Below are positions 11,479 to 22,355 of a stretch of DNA of 64,000 nucleotides, piece after piece. The notes beneath the pieces were generated by a model that saw only the letters and a list, made by a program, of their open reading frames with translations, did not search any database and was not told the origin of the DNA. Position numbers and translations under genes: made by a program. This stretch comes from Amanita rubescens (Eukaryota; Basidiomycota; Agaricomycetes; Agaricales; Amanitaceae). Where the stretch lies: contig WION01000241.1 of assembly GCA_015039365.1 (NCBI GenBank), positions 16,493-80,492 of the forward strand, given 5' to 3'. How positions within the stretch are numbered: the stretch's first letter is position 1; the number at the start of each line of letters is the position of its first letter.

Positions 11479-11790
11479 ATGGCCGACGACCTTTTCGACT
11501 ACACGTCAGGGCGCTGGGCGTAAGTCTCATACATGTTGTTCTATAGCGTATATTTCTGACCCGTAATCCAACTTGTTCAGATTTAACGATGCGCAGAGCG
11601 GAGGCTCGTTTTCGACGTGGGGCTACGTCGACTTGCAGCGCAGTCCGTTGGTCGAAGTCCTGCAGATGTCGTCAACTTATCAAACCTCGCCGACTCGCGG
11701 ATTCAATCGTACCTTCCTCATCACCTTGCACAACGACTTCCAAAATGGTCGCTCGTATTCCAGTTGTGCGGTTGTCTTATTACTCTACTC
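11479..11790 (+). pseudogene. Broken N-terminal fragment of an APH-fold (aminoglycoside phosphotransferase-like) kinase
   Basis: The ATG at 11479 opens MADDLFDYTSGRW, followed by a good 61-nt intron (11520-11580). After the acceptor the expected family sequence is present but split among three frames: RLVFDVGLRRLAAQSVGR with SPADVVNLSNLA, then GFNRTFLITLHNDFQ, then MVARIP. At least three frameshifts occur within 200 bp and nothing of the catalytic half (HGDLH, DWE) follows. It is therefore a truncated dead copy. A different full APH-like gene lies at 37518-38971 but is not a close relative by eye. Confidence 0.75.
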
Positions 11791-11996
11791 TCATGTCTCC
11801 TGATATTTATCACGAAAACATACCAGCGTACCACTGGTACTGTTAGGAATTCGGTAGTGGCGAGGGACGTGTGTAACCAGGTGAATATAGGTGTCCACTG
11901 GGGCCGAGAGCGCGAGGGTGAACGAACGTTCTCAGATGGGGGCACGCAATCCTATTTATGGAAACGCTACCGTAGGATATTCAACCTTTGCCTATG

Positions 11997-12712
11997 CTAG
12001 GAAGCCGCCGCCAAACTAATGACATGTTGCGGTTCAAGGTTGAATATAAGTTCATTAACGTATTCGCTGTTGGATATCAGGTCACATGTCCGCGCCATGG
12101 CGAAATGGTCCTGCTTCTCCTCGACGGTGAGATGGCGCATCTGGAAGATGCCACCCTGGTTTTGGATTTCGATAATAGGCGTTCCGGAAGAAAACAAGAG
12201 ATTTCCCTATCAAGCGCGTAAGTTACCTCACATTCTAAACCACCGTGGTTAAAACTGACATTGGGGTTAAAGTGTTCTGTCAAGGCCCATGTGCCAAGCA
12301 GAACGGAGTTTGGACCGTAGATGGGGGTGGTTCGGTGATCCTTCAGGAGCGGAAATTCACCATTGCGTGCCCCACACTGCTCCGGACCGGTTTTCTTTTT
12401 CATCCGCAATCGTGCGAATTTGGCATGCGATACTTTTATGACGCCTGTAAGGACAGGATGACTCGGTATGCGTCCAACATCAAAAAAAATCACGTCATCC
12501 AAATTCCGTCCCTTGCCCTCTGCTGATAGAGGTACCCGTTCCACTCGAACCCACGCTTGCCCGAGGTCGTTAACGAAGCGGTAGTGTAGAAGAGGTTGCC
12601 ATTGGGACATGTGCTCTGGAGTAGATGCTGGTTGAACCGGCGGAGGAGGAGCCATCACAAAAGAACTGAGCGCGAAGACAAGCAACGCGTAAGAATATAA
12701 CTTGATCGACAT
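11997..12712 (-). CDS. Small secreted protein, family member A (unrecognised family)
   Basis: Two exons, 214 aa: 12712-12227 and 12155-11997, with a 71-nt intron. The start MSIKLYSYALLVFALSSFVM is a signal peptide, followed by APPPPVQPAS, so the mature protein begins Pro-rich. Further landmarks are VERVPLSAEGKGRNLDDVIF and SVLLGTWAL. Member B (13673-14461) shares the start MS.KL, the APPPP motif, the intron position and an exon-2 motif. In A the acceptor used in B is missing (TTCCGG where an AG is needed). The model therefore uses the next AG, which is in phase but drops the conserved IIEI motif into the intron. If the intron is retained the protein is 211 aa with another C-terminus. Function unknown; secretion is an inference from the N-terminus. 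Confidence 0.65.
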
Positions 12713-12880
12713 CCTTTTATAGGTTGGTAGACGATATTTCAGTGGCTAATGACAGAATAATTTGAAAGGACTTACTCGGATGTAACGGACAAGTGTTTTT
12801 AGACGATTGGAAAACGTTGAAGGTGGAGACCGGCTCTGAGGTTTGCGAGAGGCCGAAGCACTGACTTATATACCAACGGG
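12713..12880 (-). promoter_or_regulatory. Promoter/5' leader of secreted protein A, shared with copies B and C
   Basis: Reading toward the gene: TATATAAG-type box near 12866-12875, then the 14-mer GAGCCGGTCTCCAC (12836-12823), then a donor-like GAGTAAGTCC and CCTATAAAAG just before the ATG, possibly a 5'UTR intron. The same order and the identical 14-mer occur before members B and C, and this leader is nearly the same as the one at 21626-21794. Confidence 0.7.
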
Positions 12881-13672
12881 GTGCGTTGCAAGCTAGCCTC
12901 CTTGTATCCATGGTATATGATGCTGGCAGCCTTGTCACTGTCGGATCTTTTAAATTTTTTGATCTCCTATATGTCGAAGTTTAATCACCTGCCAGCTTTT
13001 AATCTGAGTAGCCTGAGATTGAAGATGTGGTCATTGTGAGAGGCTGATAATGTGGGGATAGAGAAGTGGAGGATCTGTTGTTATTTTTTTTGGGCTGGTT
13101 GAGTTGAAGCAACGTCCGTTGTTATGCTGGTGGTTGCGGTGATTTCGGAATTGACCCCCCCGGCATCACTTGATGGCGCATGGGTAGTACAAGGTAGTAC
13201 AGACAAGCATGCGGTACTGTTTGCCATCATATCATCTTGATTCAAAAATAAAAAAAATAAAAAAAAATAAACATCACCCAAGTCCTTTCGGTGGAATGTG
13301 TCTCCTTTTGTACAAATCTTTTCCGGAGGTTGATGCATGGATTGTAGTAAGGTGCCCAAGATACGCGGTGCGGGTTGTGAGATGATGATACGTGGCAAGG
13401 AGTGAACAGGCCACGATACGATCATCGCCGCCCCATGTAGGCACAGGGACAGCCAGTTGTCCCTAATTTTGTCCTTGCGATAGTTACTATCAAAAACGTT
13501 CTCAATGAGCATACCTTTTGAAGTTGTCGAATCGTGTAAAAAGACTTGAGGGTCAAAAAATCCGTGTCAGACATTCAAGCGCGGAATGCTACTTTGAATA
13601 TATATCATAAGCGCTCAGGCACTTCCTTTACTACCTCGACATTCGGCTGCTTCCATTGCTCTCGTACCTCTC
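12881..13672. other. Intergenic between secreted proteins A and B
   Basis: Holds the distal promoter of A and the 3' region of B. An A-rich run with AAATAAAAAAAAT sits near 13240-13271 and may be a polyadenylation-rich area. No gene recognised. Confidence 0.4.
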
Positions 13673-14461
13673 CTATATCTCCCACGGCCGTTTGTTTTTG
13701 GGCCGCTCCCCATGAATGTGTACTTCCCAACTACTTTTTACTGTATTCTCCCTCGGTAAACGATCAAAATTATTTATCTTTGGGACTGGCAAAGGCCCGC
13801 CGGTATATATTGGCGCGGCGAAAAACTGGACGCTCTTCATCTCTGCAGGCAAGAGAAGTTTCACGTCCCAGTGGGAGTACAGGTGATCATCATGATATTT
13901 GATTTCGATAATCTGGTGAGGCGATTTTAAGACTCCCTGTAAAATCGTGAGCCATTTCCCAAATCATGGTAAAAAAAAATCACTGACCTCACGCCTAAGG
14001 TCCGTGATATGAATATTAGCCCACATCCCAGTCAGAAATACGGTTTTGAGGGTCCTCCCGGCGTTCAATGGTTCATTTTCAAACACCATTTTGCCCGGAT
14101 GACTAGGGTCTTTCGGCATACGAAACATCGTCCAATCCGACGTGCAGCTTTCAAGTTTGTAATACGTTAGGCTTCCTCGATCGATTCGGATAACGTCACC
14201 CAGCTTCGGGAGATGCCATTGCAGTGTACCAACAGACCGAGGATTCTCAATCACCCGAAACCAGTAGTTGGTGTCAATGTAGTCACTGTGTAGAAGGTCA
14301 TGCCATTGGAATGGGTCAACCTGAGGAGGTGCTGGACTGTTTGGGTGGTGTGGACCTGGAGAGTGTGGCGCCGTAACTATTATCTGGGGAGGAGGAGGAG
14401 CCACCACAAAAGAAACGAACACGAAGAGAAGCAGTGAGCAAGAGAATAACTTGGTTGACAT
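13673..14461 (-). CDS. Small secreted protein, family member B (unrecognised family)
   Basis: Complete two-exon model, 245 aa: exon 1 14461-13988, intron 13987-13937 (51 nt, TTTTACAG acceptor), exon 2 13936-13673. Signal peptide MSTKLFSCSLLLFVFVSFVV is followed by APPPPQIIV and a His/Pro stretch. Exon 2 contains GVLKSPHQIIEIKYHDDHLY and KLLLPAEMKSVQFFAAP. The IIEI motif is recognisable, out of the spliced frame, in A and in broken copy C. Same strand as A, about 1 kb upstream of it, with a similar promoter. Single Cys residues are few, so this is not a Cys-rich effector type. No known domain recognised; role unknown. Confidence 0.75.
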
Positions 14462-14625
14462 GCTGAAGTGAGTGGTCAGTATTTCAGACGCCAGTCACAG
14501 TATATAGCTTGTATATTGACTCACGAGTCAGACGCAGCGGATAGGAATTTTAAGGGGGCCTGTGAATGTGGAGACCGGCTCTGGGGTTTAGAGGGAGCCC
14601 AGGGACCGACTTATATACCCGCGCA
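14462..14625 (-). promoter_or_regulatory. Promoter/5' leader of secreted protein B
   Basis: TATATAAG box (ttatatac on plus, 14611-14618), then the 14-mer GAGCCGGTCTCCAC (14581-14568), then a likely 5'UTR intron: donor GTGAGTCAAT and acceptor ACTTCAG directly before CATG of the start. Same order as the leader of A. Confidence 0.65.
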
Positions 14626-14824
14626 GTGCCGCACTGGCAGTCGTACTAACATCAGATAAATCATATTTTGATGATGATAATTGTGAAAAGGATTGATCAG
14701 CTATAGATCAATTAGGTTACCATGACGTTGAATGACTGGAAAGGTGCATTGCTATCGGTCAGCCGCTGATGCCATATATAAGTCGCCTAGTACGATGCAC
14801 TAACTGGCTTAACGCCTGCCTCGA

Positions 14825-17800
14825 ATGATTCACCGTATGTGCGCTCCAGTAATCTTACCCAGATGAATAACTGATACGTTTACTTTCTAGTCTCGCCGTC
14901 ACAATCGACCGTGAACTTTCCCTCCAGCTCTTCCAATCACTCCCATGTTCGCCCTCCTCACCTGCCATTCCGTCGAATTTCATTCCCAACCCCTACTTCG
15001 ATCCTGAAGCGCCAATCCGTGGCGAGCGTCTCTTCCTTTGATTCATTACCAGAAGAGGTCGGAGGCGAGGCAGCCGACGCTTCCTTCCCCGTCAGCCTCA
15101 GTGCTACCACTCCGAATCTCGCGCCTATTTCATGCCAGCACAAGTCCTCGTTAACCTCGTCTTCTACCTCGCTTATTGCCGCATCCCCTAGGAGGTCACG
15201 AAGGATATCCATCGAGTCCCCTCAGAGCCGCCGCCATAAAGAAGGACGCAAAACGAAGCAGTCCTCAGCAGCCGCCGATGCTTCAATAGCAAGTAACGTC
15301 ACGATCGACAGCGCGTCTGTCAGAGAAGCTCGAGAGCAGAGAAAGCGCAAAATCATACATGAATTCTATGACACGGAAAAAACGTATGTCGATGGGCTGG
15401 ATTTCATCTACCACGTATGTCCTCCTCTCTGCCGTTACTCTCAGCCCCCATGACCTGGTCTGCATTAGCACTTCCTCTCGCCTCTTATCGCCTCGCTCGA
15501 AACTTCCGAGCCTCTATTGGACAGAGCGGCTTTAACCAACCTGTTCTCAAACTTTATCGACATCTGGAACTTGCACAAGGCCTTCTTCGAGGCTCTGACG
15601 GAATACCTGTCACCCATGCCACTGTCCGCCACTGTTCTTGGTACCGCGGATCCCGCAATCTCGCAACCACCACTTCCCCTCTCTCCAATCCTCCTCTCCC
15701 ATTTTCCTTACCTATCTCTCTACAACCCCTTCATCACCGCCTTCCCTTCCATACTATCCGCCCTCGCTTCGCTCACCTCACCACCCTCGTTCTCCCACCC
15801 AAACCCAAACTATTCCAAACCCTTCTCCGAATTCCTCCTCAAACAAGAATCCGATCCGCAATGCGGTAAACTCAAATTCCGAGATTGGATGTTAACAATT
15901 GTTCAACGATGTCCGAGGTACCTGCTCTTGTTGAAAGATTTGAGGAGATGTACAGAGCCTACTGGTGGAGACGAACTCGATGAGGAAGGCGAATACGAGA
16001 AACTGGGACGTGTTCTTGATCTAGTGTCAAAGAGTAAGTTCAAGATGCGTTGCTCATATATAGTCAACTGTCGAACTAACTATTTCATTCCTAGTCACGT
16101 CCTCGCTCAACACCTCTCTCCAAACTCACGCAGAGACTCTTTCTCTCATTTCCTTGCAACGCTCTACCACCAACCTCCCGCTCTCTCCTCCCTTCCAGTT
16201 CGTCCTTCCCGGGCGCAAGCTCCTCAAACGCGGACCGTTATACCAAATCGAGAGAAGTGAACCACCAAGGGAAAGAGAATTCCTTTTATTCTCAGATTGC
16301 CTCGTTTGGTTAGCAAGAAAGTGGGGTAGCGGCGAGCTCGAAGATGCGTTGGGCGAATGGCGCGGAAGGATAAGCTCGAAAATCATCGGGAGTTCCGAGT
16401 CGGTGGCAGACGCGAACGCAAAGCCCTTTTATGGCAATAGAAACAGGAGTATGAGCGAGGCGCATTTGCCATTGGCTTCTTCGGCCGTGAGGTCTACTCC
16501 TCCGCCTTCGCCTCGGGGGATGAGATTTCCTCTTGTTTCTAAGCCCAAGAGACACTCTATGGCGGGTATACCCAGCACTACAAATGGTGGGAACGGGAAC
16601 GGAGGGGGAGGTATGGACGAACGATGGGTGTACAAGGGTCGCCTGGATTTGGTCGACGTCGAGGTTGTCGTGTCTTCTGAATGGGGCGGCGAACAACGAC
16701 GGTTTGAGGTGTTGAGTCCTGAAGGAAGTTTCGCCCTTTATGCAGGTGAGATAGTCTCGTCACGAGCTTTCTTCGCTAATCGTGCTCGCCTTAGCGACAG
16801 AACACGACAGAGATGAGTGGGTGGGCAAAATCCGTCAGGCCAAGGCACAGCTATTGGTTTCGCTCAACGTGACCAATCCGAATTCGACTTTGACATCATC
16901 GGCGTCTACATATCACGTCAGAAGGTCGTTGCAAGCGTTACCCTTTCCACCGGCCGCGTCGTCTGTGTCTCTGGTAGAAGGTAAAAATCCAGGCCGAGCG
17001 AAAGTTGAAAATCTCAACGAAACGTCCGGCAGAAGGAGAAAAGTTGATCACTGGGTACCTGCTATCTGGATACCGGACGAGAAAACGAGGGAGTGTATGC
17101 GCTGTGGCCAAGGATTTGGTTGGAGAAGGCGCAGGCACCACTGCAGACTCTGCGGACGATGCGTGTGTGGGGGGTGTTCCGAAAAGGTAGGCCTCAGGTA
17201 CTCGTTTTTTTCCATATGCGATTGTCGACAATGCGTGTTTGACAGACATTCTACATCACGGACGCAGGAGACGATGACAGCTCGAGCAAACCGGCTCGAG
17301 CTTGCAACGTGTGTTACGAGACGGTTTTCCCTGTCCTAGATCCAGAAGCAGAGTATGGTAGGGATCAGAATGATTCGGATCTCAATCGTAATTCGAATGA
17401 CGAGGTCAACTCGCATAATTGGGACACCATAACATCGCTGTCTAATTTTGCCGCATGGCTTTCGACACCCTCGTTTTCAGTCCAGGCGAGCGGCACCGAT
17501 TCGGCACCTTCGTCCCCTAGAGCGCTGATGGGGATGGACTTTGAGAGAACACCTGGAGCGCGGATGGGTGAGGTTCCGCTTGTAGATGGGAGGAAAGGAA
17601 GGTTGAGGCTGAGGTCGCTGAACGGTAAAGGTCCGAACCCCAGACCATCGAGTAGTTTGCACGTGTTGGAAGGGTTCGGCGAAGGTGCTGAGGGCGTGGT
17701 CAGGGACGAGAGCTCCACTGGCAGTCACGATCAAAACGGGTGTCAGGGTCGTCGAGAACAACTGCTCAATTCGCCAACGCCTGGTGCAACTGTACCCATT

Positions 17801-18235
17801 GGTGTTGATGAACGTTCTCGGCAGCAGGAACAGGTCCAACAGGAGCAGCACACGTCTGCGAAGCCTGTCGAGTCAACGGTGAAGAGGAAAAAGCGGTTTT
17901 CCCTGCCTGCGATCGCTGTGCAGCCTTTGAACGTCACTGCGCGTACGGTGCCTATGGGCTCGGGTAGTGGGACAATTGAGGGATTTTCGTCAGGCGGTAT
18001 GGTTGCAAATGGAGCGAAGGAAAGGGAAAGAACGAGGAGGTTCTCACTCGTCCTGGGAGGTCGGTATCAAAGCCGGTCGAGTCTTTCGCTTCCACTTAGT
18101 GAAGGGGACAATGACAGGAGAGGAGGGGATAATGATAGGAAAGCTTCTGGAACTGGAACGGGAGAGAAGAGTGTTGTGATTATGAAGCTGAGCGAGCTAT
18201 TAAAGAGCTCGAGCTCAAGAACGAGAATGGGATGA
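14825..18235 (+). CDS. Rho guanine-nucleotide exchange factor with DH, PH and FYVE domains (FGD-like)
   Basis: Six exons give 1043 aa in one frame: 14825-14834, 14891-15414, 15469-16033, 16095-16745, 16795-17186, 17246-18235. The tiny first exon supplies MIH and one base; it is inferred because no ATG fits the next exon. Order: Ser-rich N-terminus; DH domain from RKRKIIHEFYDTEKTYVDGL through FRDWMLTIVQRCPRYLLLLK; PH domain from FVLPGRKLLKRGPLYQI to DEWVGKIRQA, with a Gly/Asn-rich insert; FYVE zinc finger with WIPDEKTRECMRC, RRRRHHCRLCGRCVC and CNVCYE; then a low-complexity C-terminal tail. Family role: activates Rho/Cdc42 GTPases at PI3P-containing membranes, linking endosomes to actin. The FYVE core Cys/His residues are all present, so the finger should bind zinc and PI3P. 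Flanked by the secreted family and the rhodopsin-like cluster, with no functional link evident. Confidence 0.9.
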
Positions 18236-18364
18236 TTGGTAGGCTATGGGACCTTTTTTGATTGTTGCGGGATCTTGTACTCTTTGCATTGTTTCAATTG
18301 CATCTGGCACGGTAACGACTATCATGACTAGTACCGCGACGTTTTATCCGTAGATCACTTGAAC

Positions 18365-20420
18365 TACTACAGCATATGAGCCGTTTAGCGTAAGAATGAA
18401 TGGATGTATAAGACGGTCAAGTTAGGTCACGGGTGACTGCATGGATTTCGCATGCGTGTGCAACATAGCATCCAATAAAGGCTGCGGTTCAGACAAAGGC
18501 CTCTCGAGATCATGGTACTCTCCACCAGATACGCGCGATGGGACCTGGAGAACAACGCGTCCTTGGGAACGCTGTTCTCGAACTACGACCTGTTCAGCTT
18601 GACTCCGAGGGGGTATTAGATGATCGGTGATCGACGTCCTGGCTGGAGAGACCCTGACTGGCGAGATATCTATGTGGATTGATATCGGTATCGACGCATC
18701 TTGTTCAGTGTTTTTGAAGAGACGATATATGCACGGTATCACGACATTTAGGTTGCAAACCATCAGCGCTACCGCACCCTGAACGTGTTGTTAGCAGTGG
18801 GCCCAATTAGAAACAACAGGCGAGCGCATTTACTCTGACTTGAAGGACCGTTTCGGACAACTTGAACAGACTCCTTAATTGGTTGGGGGAGTACGCCAAA
18901 TTGCATACTGTCTTTACAATTGCGAAAATAGAAGATAGAACCGAAACGCTGAAGACAGTGCGGACCAGAAATCGGTCGGTTTTGGACAGTCTGAGGCCTC
19001 GTAACATGTGAAGAGGGATAAATACAAGGAAGGTATCGCCGATGATGGACACTTGAAATGCTCAAAAAGTTAGCTTGCGACATGTGGCGGTATAACGGAA
19101 AACATACAGACGGTGAAAAAAAGTTGCTCTACATAACCCATACAAGATGCGGGGACTGGGAAGTCCGGGTCAAACGCAGAACAACGGATACACTCCAACA
19201 CCATGACGACTATCCATATAAGAAAGAACACGATAATGAGAGCGGCGACGCAATGCTTTCTGATCACATCTTCCTTTGCGATCCTGTAGATCGAGAATGC
19301 GACCCCAATGCGAGACGACCTGGTAATCCATAGAATATGCATATCAGCCTCGGGCCCAACGCCGTCACAGAGCCAAACTCACCAAACGACGCATGGCAGC
19401 AGAAGTGCCGCAACCCACATACGCACAACGGCGCGCATTTCGGTTCCGGGCTCACTTCCGTGCTGTCAGCGTTCAACAAGCCCTGTCAGCAGGCAGAGTC
19501 CATTCTTAGAACACCCTCGTACCGGGATGCAATGGCCATACCCATATGCTCAAAAAGAGCCCCACATCCGAGGTCAGAGTACTTGCTGCCAATAAATCAT
19601 CCCAATAGTATTGTTTTGTCCTATAACGGTGCCCATGCCGAAAAACAGCCAGGCTTATCGCAAGCACGTGTACTGGGAGAACGATAACTGAGGGGGATGC
19701 ATCATGGCGAACCGTGAAATATTTGAACGCTAGAACTGCTCACCTCTGAGATTCATGGAACGGTAGCGCGTCCGAGTCAGCTCGCATACTTATAGTCCTA
19801 TGCAGGGTTTCGACAGGGAAGGCGAGGATATAACCATTGAGAGGTCATTAACACAAAAATAGGCGTACAAGTCCAACTCATGTCATGGATATGATCGATC
19901 AATCGATACTATTCAATTACCTCTACCGTAAACGAATGTTGTGGTGACGGACGGCAACTAAATTTCTAAAAGCCGTATTTTCAAGGTATTAGCATACATC
20001 ATGTGTGCATCATACATGACACACGATGCTCAGTGCTTGCCAGGCAAAGTTTCAAGTTTGTGGCCCAATGGTTAGACATTGATGTCGCCCGTCTATGGTC
20101 AAAAATATGCTTCGAACGAGTAGTAGTATTAGCTCCGACGACTGCGGAGAAACTACACGAATGCCGTCGGAGCAAAAAAACACGATGACCGTCGGCACAC
20201 TTCGCGACAGGTGGTTAAGGCACAATTTATTCATGATCGATGATCGCGTAATCGGTTATTCGCTTTCAAGATGCTAATCTCCCTAGGTCATTTGTACACT
20301 GGTCAAAATGCCAAGGCCATGAATATCCGCGGGTAATGGAGGAGCACAAGTTATCAAGGAAACGTTTTGGAAATGGTACCCGCTATCTGGATACAAGCTA
20401 AGAAAGCAGGGATGTGAAAG
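18365..20420. repeat. Segmental duplication, copy 1 (direct, about 2 kb)
   Basis: Matches 22612-24620 in the same orientation over the whole rhodopsin-like gene, its promoter (the stretch around the start codon and tacttatagtcctatgcagg is near-identical) and downstream flank (to ggaaacg...tacccgctatct). Small indels separate the copies, and copy 2 has larger deletions in the coding part. Breakpoints are read by eye and may be off by tens of bases. Confidence 0.8.
18422..19756 (-). CDS. Fungal rhodopsin-like 7-TM integral membrane protein, copy 1 (intact)
   Basis: Six exons splice in frame to 341 aa: 19756-19744 (MNLR), 19687-19542, 19462-19383, 19319-19108, 19051-18834, 18778-18422; introns 55-79 nt. 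Landmarks in order: QYYWDDLLAASTLTSDVG after the first helix, WVAALLLPCVVW, then SSRIGVAFSIYRIAKED, DTFLVFIPLHMLRGLRL, and LMVCNLNVVIPCIYRLF before a hydrophilic C-terminal tail of about 90 residues. About seven hydrophobic helices are seen. The pattern fits the fungal rhodopsin-domain family of uncharacterised plasma-membrane proteins (PTH11-like in layout). A TGA directly after PCVVW is the start of an intron (GTGAGT), confirmed by copy 3. Ligand and role unknown. Confidence 0.8.
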
Positions 20421-20525
20421 GTAGCGCACTGCAAACAGCACCAAACACCTGGATGTCACGTATCACGTGTCAGGGTCTGCAACAGGCCAAGCACTGTTTT
20501 TATTTTTTTAGGTTCCATTGCCATA
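19757..20525. other. Flank of rhodopsin-like copy 1, no gene
   Basis: Promoter side of the gene at 18422-19756; TATA-like tacttatag is near 19788. Up to about 20420 it is duplicated at 23935-24620. No further gene seen. Confidence 0.5.
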
Positions 20526-21544
20526 CAGTACATATCCTAATAATGCATATGGTCGGGACCCAAAAATTCTTATGCATTAAGACGAATATGCATTAAGCAG
20601 TTTGTGACTGTTGTGACTGTTGTGACAAAATAACGGCTACTGAACGACAAGATAATCTTCTATGCTCGTCTGCTTCGCCTTCCTCATTTCCTCCCTATTA
20701 AGCTGCGCGCAGTACCTTCTAGCAGTCTCAGAAAGCTCAAAAGCCAACTGCGGATCACCACAATGAAGGCACGATGACTGGATCTGGGTACACAAAGATA
20801 TCAGTTTGGAGCGCGATAGTGAATCCAGCGAACCCGGTGCATCATCCTCATCGTCTGAGTCTACCTGTACTTGACTTCTCCTTTTTCAACAGCAATCTCG
20901 TGACGGACCTCTGCAATCCCCTTCGCGATGTCGCGATGGCTTTGATATGAACCGTCACTAGGGATCTTCTTCCTGCTCTTGCTCTTCAAGGGGATCAAGG
21001 ATATCGACCGTTAGCAGATATCATAACAGCCGCTTGCTTCACATCTGGATGTGAATCAATTCTGTCATCCAGTCTGCGAGAGTAAGGTTCTGGCAAGACG
21101 TTTTTGGAGGGATCACCGCAGATGTAGCGGGAGCGTCCTTTGGCTTAGGGGCCCGTTTTGCCTTCTTGGACAGGATTTGTCAACGGCCTTGCGTTTCCGG
21201 AGGTTTGGCTCGCGATCAACTGACTGAGTGGGTATGGAGATATGCATTGCCTAGTATGATATGAATTTCTACAACCTAAATATACGTAGGAGAACAGTAC
21301 TAGAACAGTGGGCGAGAGTGGGCATGATGCATGATGGGACAAATTTCACTCCGGGCCCCGGCATATGGTGTACAAATACCAGCCGGAGCTACCTCATAAT
21401 GCATATTTGTCATATTTTGTTCATGCATTATGCAATATGCAATATTTACAGCTTTTGGGTGGGTCCCAAGGTGGGATCCCACAAAATCCTATGCATTTTC
21501 ACGGATATGCATTATGGGCATATGCATTATGAGCATATGTACTG
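20526..21544 (-). mobile_element. Internally deleted pogo-like (Tc1/mariner superfamily) DNA transposon
   Basis: A 1,019-bp element with imperfect terminal inverted repeats of about 28 bp. Each begins CAGTACATAT (20526 onward; reverse complement at 21544-21535) and is flanked by TA (20524-20525 and 21545-21546), the target duplication of this superfamily. Subterminal ATGCATTA/ATGCATATG repeats occur at both ends. On the minus strand the transposase start is readable: a Lys-rich segment, then LTLADWMTE, a frameshift, and DSHPDVKQAAVM, the HTH region of fungal pogo transposases as I know it. Near the left end a 75-codon open segment carries SLCTQIQSSCLHCGDP and ends KQTSIEDYLVVQ, like their C-termini. 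The DDE catalytic core between is missing, so it is non-autonomous. Confidence 0.8.
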
Positions 21545-21625
21545 TACTAGCAAAATTACTTGTTGCGACGTTCATCTACTGGCCTAGCATACCATGGATA
21601 CAAGGAGGGTCTTATAGCGTACCCC

Positions 21626-21794
21626 ATTGATATTTAAGTCAGTGCTTTCTCCCGCAAACCTCAGAGCCGGTCTCCACCTTCGTTTTTCAATCGAACCCAC
21701 GCATCTAAAAACTTTTGTCCGTTATATCCGAGTAAGTCCTGGTAAATTATACTGTAATTAGCCACTGATATATCGTCCATCAACCTATAAAAGG
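21626..21794 (+). promoter_or_regulatory. Duplicated promoter of secreted protein copy C
   Basis: Near-copy of the leader of member A: TATTTAAG (TATA box altered from TATATAAG) near 21631-21638, GAGCCGGTCTCCAC at 21664-21677, GAGTAAGTCC near 21731, and CCTATAAAAG ending at the ATG at 21795. Confidence 0.7.
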
Positions 21795-22355
21795 ATGTCG
21801 ATCAAATTAATTATATTCTTACGCTCGTTCTTCTATGATCTCTCCTACACTATCCCTACTTTAACTCCCTCGAACACAAGTGGTTTTGAGTGGAAAGAGA
21901 ACCTCTATCAGCAGAGGGAAAGAAACGAAAACCGGATGACGTTATTACTTTTCAGGTTGGACGCACACCGAATCTTTCTGTCATTACAGGCGCTGCAGAC
22001 GTATGGCGTCCCTCAGTTATACGATTTCGGATGGGAAGAAAAACCGATCTGGGGCAGTGTGGGGCACGTCGTGGAATTCCGTTACTGACCATTAATGGAG
22101 ACATTCAACCGCTTGGCACATGGCCGTGACAAAACCCTTTAACTTTAGAGTCAATTTTTACCACTGGTTTAGAATCGTGACGTGACTTACGCGCTTGACA
22201 GGAAAGTCACTTGTTTGTCTGTTATCGAAATCCGAAGTATGTTGAGGAGAAGCAGGGCATTTTCGCCTTGCCGCAAATATGTAAGGCAGGGCCATACATT
22301 ATTCGAAGATCCAGCCGTATCTAGCTCCAGCACACCCCGAGCTGAGAGTGAGTAG
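21795..22355 (+). pseudogene. Broken copy C of the small secreted protein family
   Basis: Starts MSIKL like member A, but the reading frame shifts after the leader: the conserved body (EREPLSAEGKKRKPDDVITF, then QVGRTPNLSVITG and QPLGTWP) is in another frame and hits a stop at about 22129. Beyond it the intron region and exon 2 of A are still recognisable (GTTATCGAAATCCG, then LRRSRAF, ending at a TAG at 22355), with a deletion of roughly 40 bp relative to A. Orientation is opposite to A and B. Whole copied block including promoter and downstream part: about 21620-22460. Confidence 0.75.

Noticed and set aside
19375..19385. Apparent premature stop (TGA after PCVVW) in rhodopsin-like copy 1
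   Set aside because: It is the start of a GTGAGT donor; copies 2 and 3 have GTACGT and GTAGGT at the same place and all splice to the same SSRIG/TSRIG exon.
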